A DNA stretch of 64,000 nucleotides, taken from Mesocentrotus franciscanus. Taxonomy: Eukaryota > Echinodermata > Echinoidea > Camarodonta > Strongylocentrotidae. The DNA lies in the NCBI GenBank assembly GCA_037976565.1, contig CP137673.1, positions 1,097,354 to 1,161,353 of the forward strand. The letters run 5' to 3'. Positions 14,806 through 25,600 of this stretch are shown here, piece by piece. The notes under the pieces are model-generated. The model saw only the letters and a list, made by a program, of their open reading frames with translations. It did not search any database and was not told the origin of the DNA. Positions within the stretch are counted from its first letter, which is position 1; every line of letters begins with the position of its first letter. A program made the translations under genes and the position numbers.

Positions 14806-17800
14806 TATGTGGGAGTGAGAGGACATGAGGGGATTTTAAAAGAAAAGACAAAGGAAAAGGAAAGACGAGAGGAGAGAAAGGAGAGAGAGAGAAAGAGAGA
14901 GTGGGAGAAGAAGAGTTGAGAAATAGCGAGGAAGAAGATGTATTAGTTTTATTGTATTAAAACAAAACCAACGCTCCTCTCTCCCCTTTCCTTTTCTTCT
15001 CTGCAAGTCACTCTCCTGCTTTTATTTATATTCTTGTATCTAAGTTAGGGGCTGAGGGTACGTCAAGCTACTTTGCTTATGCTGTAGCCCTTCTGCAATC
15101 TAATGTATGTTAATTATGCATTCAATATTTTTATTAATTTCTGTATGTTTTGTATAAAATTATATACATATGAAATATTTTATCAATCCAATGTTATTTA
15201 TGCATTCAATATATTTGTTTTATTTCGTATATTTTCTGTATATATACATATGAAATATTGTATCTAACCATATTATGTTCATGAAAATGTATGATGAAAA
15301 AAAAAAGATGAGAAACCAATAAATCAAATCAAATCAAAGATAACAGAAGAGGTAGTTACAGAGATAAATAAGAGAGAGAGAGAGAGAGAGTATAGAAGCA
15401 GAACACAAGGGAACGCATTAATGGCTTGTACACATTGTTCTGTTTTTTAATTTTTAATTTTATTTAACTTTAATTTTATTGATATCAAAAAAATTGAATC
15501 TAATGCATAATACATGAAGAACATTACAACAAATTTAAGTTTATAACAATTAGCAGGTTAACTGATCCGACCAAATTGTTATCTTCAGCAAGCCCTCTTT
15601 TTGCGAAGTGTTTCAAACTGAAATCTTCTCTCCTATACTCATACACCCTATGAGCAAACACAATGTGACGAGTAACAGGTGGGCGTGGCATCAGCTGTTC
15701 ATGCACGTCACTGATTGGTGAATTAAAGTCATCACAGTCACGCCCGTCCTGTGACGTCTGGTAATCACGAGTGATTTCAGGACTGGATACTAACAATGGT
15801 GCGCGAAATGTGCTATGGGCGTGGTCGGTAGAGTAGAGATGTTTTCCCAAACTCTGAATTGGTGTGTTTCTCTTTTCGCCACCTCTACTCGCTCCTTTAT
15901 CCTCCTAGCCAATAAATCCTTTACCCTACCGGCAAGTGACTCGTGTTTCCTCTGGTTCTTGGTCAACTTATCATCATCCTTTTCATCAACAACTTGTCTT
16001 GAGGAGTTCGTATCTCGTCGTGATGAGTTCGTATCTCGTCGTGACACGCTAGTGTCTCCTGTGACAGTGGGTGAGGTGTAACGGAAGCGAGCTCGTGTTT
16101 CTGCGATGAAGTTCTGATAGTCCTGCTCGATGTCAGCTAATGAATTATTCATCGATAATTCGCTATCATCCTTGTCATCATCATAACCAATAGTAGTAAA
16201 CTGATGAGAGTCTGGATTTACACGCTGCAAATAAGAAGAAAAACCAATGTAATGCTGGCAGTCTGATAAACTACAAAAGCTAAGACAACAAGGAAAAAAA
16301 ATTTATATGTTAACGCTTTTAACTGTATGAGTTTTTGTTTGCAAATTTTTAATAAATCGTACATTTTGTGTTATCCTATGTACATGTAACTGATGTTTTA
16401 ACCATTTCAAATCCCAGCTCAAGCATCGGAGCTCGTTGATCTAATNNNNNNNNNNNNNNNNNNNNNNNNNNNNNNNNNNNNNNNNNNNNNNNNNNNNNNN
16501 NNNNNNNNNNNNNNNNNNNNNNNNNNNNNNNNNNNNNNNNNNNNNNNNNNNNNNNNNNNNNNNNNNNNNNNNNNNNNNNNNNNNNNNNNNNNNNNNNNNN
16601 NNNNNNNNNNNNNNNNNNNNNNNNNNNNNNNNNNNNNNNNNNNNNNNNNNNNNNNNNNNNNNNNNNNNNNNNNNNNNNNNNNNNNNNNNNNNNNNNNNNN
16701 NNNNNNNNNNNNNNNNNNNNNNNNNNNNNNNNNNNNNNNNNNNNNNNNNNNNNNNNNNNNNNNNNNNNNNNNNNNNNNNNNNNNNNNNNNNNNNNNNNNN
16801 NNNNNNNNNNNNNNNNNNNNNNNNNNNNNNNNNNNNNNNNNNNNNNNNNNNNNNNNNNNNNNNNNNNNNNNNNNNNNNNNNNNNNNNNNNNNNNNNNNNN
16901 NNNNNNNNNNNNNNNNNNNNNNNNNNNNNNNNNNNNNNNNNNNNNGGAGCTCGTTGATCTAATGATAAGCTCTTACAAACAACATACTCCTGGATTGTAT
17001 AACTTCAAATCGACTCCACCTTCTTCTCCTGTGTTATTGCCTGATAAAACATAACGATGATGACCGTAATGACATTGATGGGGGTAAGATGACTGTGTTA
17101 CATACCTTAATGTCTCTCAGAAAAGGTTTACGGCTCATGAAGAAAGTGTTTAGCGGTGTTTCAGCAATTAAACTCTGTTGTTTAGCTGTAATTCCCACTG
17201 TACATTGTGGCTTGCCTTTGAATTTCGAAAGGAAAATAATAGATACAATAGTTTCTTTTCATAAATATTAAGAGTCTATAAGGCATTTGCAAAGAACCCA
17301 TAGGGCGCAAATTCATATTCAAATTTCAAAGGATTATTATTTATCAATCCTTCTGGTACTGGAATGAAGAAGATGGATGAAGATGGAATCAATGTTTACA
17401 GTTTGCCATGGGTTGACTTGTGTTAGATGTTTATACATAGAGTACCAAAACAAGAATAGGTTATTGTCTTTTCTGGCTTTGAGGAGACGATTGAATTATT
17501 TCAATTCTTAATCAATAACATGGATGCATTTTGAGAAAAGAGACCCTAAACAGTTTATTTCTTACCTCTTTGTGAGCTTTTCGTTTTGGATTTATTCTTC
17601 TTCCTCTCCTTATTTCCTTTCTTGTCCCCATCTTCTCTAACTCTCTCTCCCGCATTTCCTCTTCTCCCAGTCCCAATTGAAGTAAGAACTGACTGTGGAT
17701 TTTTGCCATTGATAACGAGATTTGGTCGGAGGAAAGCTGATGCGAGTTTATCAGACTCCACCTTCATATTCCTCGCCATCTCTTCCATGGCTTTATTTTC

Positions 17801-20800
17801 CCATTCGATTCTTAATGAAGTCATATCTCTGTTTAAAGAACAATAATTTTGCTATTTCTTTAGTGTAACAGAGCTTGTAAAATAAAACAAAACACAAAAC
17901 GAGCTAACAATAAAAACAAAACCCCCAAATAAATCCAATATCATAATTTGTTAAAAATTATTTATTGAAATAGTTAATCAATTTGGAAAACGATTAGTTA
18001 AATATGTTACTTCAAGATTGAGCAAAATAGAATAACATTCTTAGCAGTATGCCATTAGTTTAAAGGTTTTACCGTCCATGACGAAAAAGAAAAAAAAACA
18101 CAAGCAAAAGCAAACATAAACTAAATCGACAAAGAATGTAGAAATATGAAATTTACCTCTGCTTTTGAAGAATGCTGAAAGCTAAAGCAAACAGATATCT
18201 GTGTCAAGACGATGGTCGCCGAATGCCAGATAGCACTAAGAGTACGTCTGACAAAATCAAACTAAAGTTTGAGAATGAACAGGGAGGCATTTCATCAACA
18301 TTTGTCCACCGACAACTGTCGGTGCCGACTAAATTTGACCAATCAGAGGCCTGGAAAATAGTCGGTGACAATAAAATTGTCGGTGAAAATGATATTAGTC
18401 GGTGAAAACCACCGACTAATTGTTTCATGAAACACCCCCCTGATTGTGTTATCAGTCTCCTCCCACTGTTGTATGTTGCGTAGAAACGCGCATACCACGC
18501 TGCGCTTGGACAGGTGTGATGACATCATAATTACATGACGCGCATACTATTATTACGTCAACGCATGAACTTAGAAGGTAGGTCGAGCTAGAATACTAGA
18601 TGCTCTCTTGGAGTACGCGCGCTACACTACCACCATCATCTTAAAATTACTCTTTGAGCAGAATATCTATCAGGCACCTTGGTTTTAAAAAATCTAGCTT
18701 ACAATATGGGGATGTCTAATTTATTTGAAATTAGTGAAAATACTAGTTTTGATTGGGTCAAACAAACTGTAGAACGTCGATTGAAAGATTATCATGCCCA
18801 GTATTGGTCTGCTTGTATGTACGATAATTCGCATTGTGTTAACTAAAGATACTTCATCGATCTCATTAAAAGAGATCAGACAATTTAAAGTCGTTTTCGC
18901 TTAGGCAATCATTACCTGCCGATTGTAGCTGGTAGATATTCAAATACTCCCAGAAAAATGAGGTTGTACGCTTTGCAATTTGCAATCGCTTGGGGTTGAG
19001 TTTCATTACTTGTTTGTATGCCCTGCCTTTCTTTCAGACAGAAAATTGTTCATCGATAAATATTTTATTGAGAGACCGAATACACTGACAATGGATCAGC
19101 TTCCTAACTCCAATAATGTACAAACACGTTTAAAATGAGTAAAATTCTGTCGAAAAATAATGCTTCGTTTTCATTAATTTAAGTATGTGCACGAAACATG
19201 TTATGAGTTCAATATTAACTTTATGTTTCTCTTTTTTTGTCTTATATCAAATTATTAAATTGATATCAAGAATATTTTTAGTAATTTATTCATTCAAATA
19301 TCAATTTACTGGTGCCAGTAACTTTCTTTTTCAATTGATTCCATTAATTTTGTCATTAATTATCGTTGTAATTATTATTATCGTTTTGTTTTTTAATTAT
19401 TATTATTATTGTTATTATTATTATTATCAATATTGTTATCATTATCATCATAATTTTTCTCACTATTGTCGATAGTGTTATTTTTATTGATTAACATTAA
19501 CTCGATTGAATTGTATATTGTACAGTGTTAAATTGACATATTCAAACTGATTGTAAACTTCTCCAATACCCCAATGTGGGTGAAATGAGAATAAATTGTC
19601 ATCGTCATTGTCATTGTCATCATGACCATCGTCATCCCCATTATTATAATTCCTGCTACAGTTACTATTATCACCATCACCATAATCATCACCATATCCA
19701 CAATAGTCATTATAAATATCTTCATAGCCATCATCATTTAATCGTCATCATCATTTCATATGTACCTCATTACCATCATTAGCGTCATCACCATCATCAT
19801 AATTTCCAACACCACCACCTTCTAACTGATTATCTGACATGAACACTTTATGGAACACCCTCACCATCATCACTACCATTTTGTTTCATCACCATCCTCA
19901 CAATCACTGTGCGTAGATTTAAACTGTGATGCAATTATCATTATTATTGTCATTATCGTCAATATGTTGATAATAATCTCCATAACCGTAACGAATTATT
20001 ACAATATTCTTCAGTCAATCAGTAATTACCGCAGTAACAAAATTCCTCTCGGATGATAATGACTTACATACAATGTGCAGCGGTGACGAGCCAATCAGGT
20101 GTGATTAAAGTTGCTCCACATACAGGACTATTATGTTCCAGTAATGATGCCATCCATGGCCATTCTCCATGTTGAGCAAGCTGTCCACCTACAATAGATG
20201 GTTCAGGTTTAAGAGGGGCTCGCTGGTATCCACAATTCGTATGATCTAAAGTCGAAGAAACAGGAGATTGATTGATTGAATTTATGTAATCACGGTAACT
20301 CACATCAGCATAAAAATACAGCTTTTCAGCAAGTTCGGGACCGTGTGAAAACATAAAACGTATCATATTAGATATCAAATTGAAAATAAATACACCGACG
20401 AAAAAAAACACTTAAAGATAATACCAAAAAAATAATTATATTTGCTTATATAGCGCCTAACACTAACTTTATCAGAAGTCTCTAAGCGCTCTACAATAAT
20501 GCAGCATAATTACCCTGTCTTTAGCAGAGCAGCTGTCATGCGCTCTGCGTTTCAAGGTATAAATTCCTACCAGGTCCCCATTTACTTCACCTGGGCGGAG
20601 TGTGGCAAATGTAGATCAATGTCTTGCCAAAGGACATTAGTGCCGCGGACCTTGTGATCGACAGTCCGGCGACGTATCCACTCGGCCACGACACCTCTAA
20701 TACACCCTGTACATATTTTTTTTTAAATTTAGGAAGGTTGTAATATAATCATTAGTATGATTAAGAAGATAATCATTCGTGCACCTGTTTATGCAACTCA

Positions 20801-22637
20801 TTATTTGAATTATAACAGGTAACACGTCAAAAGCTTCATGATATTCAAACAGAAGTGGGAAAGAGGGAAACTAATGGATTATCAACTGATTGAAAACAAG
20901 CTCCTATTATTAAATTCGATGAACTCTGAGAGGTCAAAACACGTGCATGATGAAGCATGACTTATGTATCAACGTCTAAGGTTGTATATAAACCAGGTAT
21001 AATGGAGCGGTAGCCTATGCTCCGATTGTACTTTTAAATAAAATATTGTTAGGTGAAATCTTTTCTCTTAGAACTTGAAGGTCCACTATGTTCTTTACTT
21101 ACAAGCGATCAATAAATAATTAAAGGAAAGGTTATAATTTAAACGGTATGACGAAATAACAATTTGATTCGTTTCCGTTTTATTTCGTTTTGTATTTCCA
21201 TGCATGGTTTGAAATTTCTAATATTGAATGACCTGGGCCCTTTTTTCACATTTTTTAAAAATCAAGAACAAGTGCCACAGATCTATGAAAAATCTGCTTA
21301 TAAAGTTATAGTCGATCAAATGCAAGGATTTCAGTAGCTTATAACAATAATCGTAACAAGTTATTGATAACATAAATTTTATGAAACAGAGCCCTGGACC
21401 ATTGCCCTGACTACAAGTTGTTTTTTTTAATACTTTGCTCATTTCGTCTCCCCTACCAGTCGACCTCTATACCTTTGATACACAATAATCTTTGGCGAAC
21501 TGAGAGAGCTTAAGATAGGGAGTATAGAGGTACGACCACAAGATCGGCCTGGCATTCAAAGAGGAAGGGTCTAGAGCTTTATAATATTTTACGGACAATT
21601 GCCCTCAATCCGTTGAAGGTTGAAAAACGGGAATTGTCGTGATCTTGGACGACTAATACATCTCTGTTGTACATTACTTACAACAATACGACTTTACGAC
21701 AGATGAAGCAAACTGAAAGAGTTTAAGAAAAGATGAAGGTATAGGATTTGTAGCTATAGGGGCGGGAAGAGCGGAGTTGATAAAATAAAGTGAGAGGAGA
21801 GAGGGGAAGAGAGGGGCGCAACAAAAAACATATAGGGATAAAGAGGAAAAACGAAATGTTTAAAAACAAAGCAAGAGAAGAAATGTTGAAGAGTACATAA
21901 GTTATTTAAATATAATTGTAAAAGGGACGACTTGTCAAGGGGAATGATGGGGAAAGAAGGATAGTGCAAAGATGTCGAAGGAGAGAAAAAAGGGAGTGAA
22001 TCACGACAAAGTATCATGACGAAAGCGGCGCATATGGAAGGAAAGAAGAGATTGAGTGAGAGATAAAGAAATGGGGGAAGGGAGGGGAGAGGGGTAGAAG
22101 GAGCGAGGGAGGGAGAGGGGAGACAGAGAGAGAGAGACAAAGAGAGAGTGAGAGAGATAAAGAAAGGGGGAAGGGAGGGGAGAGGGGTAGAGGGAGCGAG
22201 GGATGGAGAGGGGAGACAGAGAGAGAGACAAAGAGAGAGTGAGAGAGATAAAGAAAGGGGGAAGGGAGGGGAGAGGGGTAGAGGGAGCGAGGGAGGGAGA
22301 GGGGAGACAGAGAGAGAGAGAGAGACAAAGAGAGAGTGAGAGAGATAAAGAAAGGGGGAAGGGAGGGGAGAGGGGTAGAGGGAGCGAGGGAGGGAGAGGG
22401 GAGAGACAAAGAGAGAGAGACGGACAGAAAAACACACACATACGCACACACACACACGCGCGCGCGCACGCACACACACACGCAAGGGGGATTGAGAAGA
22501 AAGAGGCAGAGAGAGAGAGAGAGATAAATGGAATGAGAAATAGACAGGGAAAAAAAGAGACATAGATAGATGAAGGTCAAAGAGACAGACAGACAGAAAC
22601 CGAGAAAGAGAGAGAGAGAGCGAGAGACGGGGGGGGG

Positions 22638-22698
<61 letters not shown>

Positions 22699-25600
22699 TA
22701 TGAGATACCGGAGACACCTGAGGCTAAAATGAGAAGCTGTCTCAGTTCGTTAAAGGGCTTCTAAAGGTCAATGTCAAGAAGCCATGAACTGGTTGAACTC
22801 CTAATGGGCGGGATTAAACCAGACAACATGTCAATATCATCTGTGCCAAGCTGATGACATCTACAGCTATTAAAGGCTCAATCTCAATTCGCACGGTCTC
22901 AAATATAGCAATGTGACAACCATGGACGGATTCGAAGCAAAAGAAGTTCAGATAATAAAAAATTGATTCGGGCCAGGAGAAACTAACCAATATGCAAACG
23001 TCCACTTCATTTTAGACGATCATGGTGATGACATTTACCGAATTCACTAACTTAGCACACGCAATCCTTATAAAAGAAACGACATTTTTTCTTTTCGTTA
23101 TTATTTGTATGTTTTTGTTTAATTTTTGTCTCAAAACATACGAAATAGATTTGAAGATTTAAACGAATGATAGCTTTCGCGTAATGAAGGTATCAGCGCG
23201 CATTGATTGCAGTAAAACTGTAAAATGAAATTAATACTCTAGGCTAAATATTTAAGTGCTTGAATGACCCAATCACATCCATGCATGGCATTGATTAATA
23301 ATAGTATAGTTATAGACATCAAGTATCCTCTTCGGCAGTCAGATGCCCATAGCAAACTCACCTAAAAGCTGACTTGAGTTCAATTGCAGCTCTTACTTTA
23401 TAAAAGTTTTTTTTTTCCTTCAAAGTATTATCATCATTTATCTATCAGTTCTATACAATCATGTAAATATATATATGTAACATTTTATTGTATTTCTAAT
23501 TAACTTCATGACGAAATATCATGTGCTATACTTTTATTCTAGCAAATCACCTCCGCTATGCCTAAGAAGCCTTCAAAGTACTACTATAACGTTTGGCCAA
23601 ACACCACAAAGGCGCTTAAAATATTCAATTATTTCCTACTAATGTATTTATAGGAAATTAAGGGTTAGTCGTGCTGACGCTTGGAAGGGAATTGGAACCA
23701 TAGATTCAACCAGTCTGGCGACCTATTACTAGAACACGATGACCTGTGAATTATCTTACGGTCGGACGCTCGTTATGCCGTGAATTCTGTACGAAGTTTG
23801 CACTTTCGTTCAATCAATTGGTTGAGAAGAAACAAATCTTCTCCGCCCAAATATTGTATAATCATCAAAATTGAAGAAGAAAAAAAACCCCGCCAATGTA
23901 GAAGATTGCTGATAAAATAAATTTTGACTTTAATGGCAAGCCAAAAATATTGAGGATTTATAAAGCCACTCTATTTAATTAGTTTACAGTAATGCAATTT
24001 AGATAACAAGCATTGGAGATGTCATGAGAGATTGTCCACATACAAATCGATGTTGAACAGAAGATCATAACTTTTTGATAAAGAAATTTCGTTTCTTTTA
24101 ATACACGTCCAACAATAGTGGTTTTGAAACATGATAGACCGTGATAATGAACGCTATGAAAATAATTCAATATTTTTTGGTTACAATAGATCTGCGCAGT
24201 TTGCCTTCTTTAGATGATAGATTTATAAATTATATCTTCACTCCATAAAATTGAAACGGTTTTATTAATTTATTCTTAGCTATTACTATAAAACTTGAGA
24301 AAGTATTGTGTAGGCTTATCAGTAATAGTACTGCTCTGCCTAAGGACCCTACAATTAATTATTACCCCCTCAATTACCAGGTACTCATTTCATGCGCCTG
24401 GGTATAATGTAGGTAAAACACTTTTTGCAAGGATGCCAGATTGCCAGGTACCAATCAAGGATGGAACCTATGACCTGTGGTATGAGAGTCAAGAACCTCT
24501 AACTAACTACCAGAGTGCACCAGTAAACCTTTAATGTAAAGCTTGGCTTAGGAGTTCTGCACACCCCTTAGTGACATTGGTAATGTGCTAGCTGTCACTT
24601 TCTAAAGTCTGTTTCGTAGAAATCACGCGCGATGTGTTTGAATGACATTTCCGTTATGTGATGATGTGTTGGTGGGCATGTGCGTGTGTGTGTGGGTGGA
24701 TGTGTAACTGCATAAGTACTGTAGTCCTCTTTTCACTGTGTATTAATGATAGATTGTGATACCAATTAACTGGAACGCTATGGTCTGTTTTTGGTTAAAT
24801 TGTCTGATGTCTTTTCCTTTTCTTTACACCTTTTCACATATATTAACTCTACAAACCTACATGAATGCCCCTCCCCCTGACTTTGATACCTACGCCACAC
24901 TTCTCTGGGGCCGTCACTTTGGAGTTTCGCGAATTAAAAAAGGTGCATTTCAATCATACTAATTTTGTACACTTTATGTTAATAATATATATATATTATT
25001 GTATATATTGTAGTAGTACATTGATCCCTTCAGCCTAGGCTGCTGGTCAGTTCTTATAGAGCAATAAATAAATAAATAAACCAATACAAATTAAAATACC
25101 AATTTTGCCGTAATTTGCCTTTTCTCATTCAATAGCCTTGCTGTTATATTAATTTGTATGACATGTTTAACACGATCACAAATGCTATCAATATCAAGAC
25201 ATCAATTTAAAGTCAATTTTATTGAACTGTTTGCATATGCTTAGAGACGTCCGAGATGTATTAAGCGCTATATAACAGCTGAATATTATTATTATCATTG
25301 GCGGATCCAGGGGGACAGGGGCACGTGCCCCGGCCAAAAAAAATTAGTGCTCACCTTCCCCCGAGCGAATTTTCGGCCGGCGCGATTTTCAAAATTTCGG
25401 GAGCAAAAAAAAAAAAAAATTAGTGCTCACTACCATTCTTAAAATGACTTCACATAGGTATATGGAAATCTATAGGTAAACAAAAAAACATGAATAATAC
25501 ATGTATAAGGAATTCCCATGCCAATGCCAATCTGCGGAGCACATTACAAAATCACCTGCGCCCAAAAGAATAAAAACACATTGCACAATAGTTTCTACGT

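Noticed and set aside
21754..22580. Long Ser/Leu-rich ORFs (up to 269 codons) and their Arg/Glu-rich counterparts
   Set aside because: Translations of a purine-rich minisatellite and (CA)n runs.
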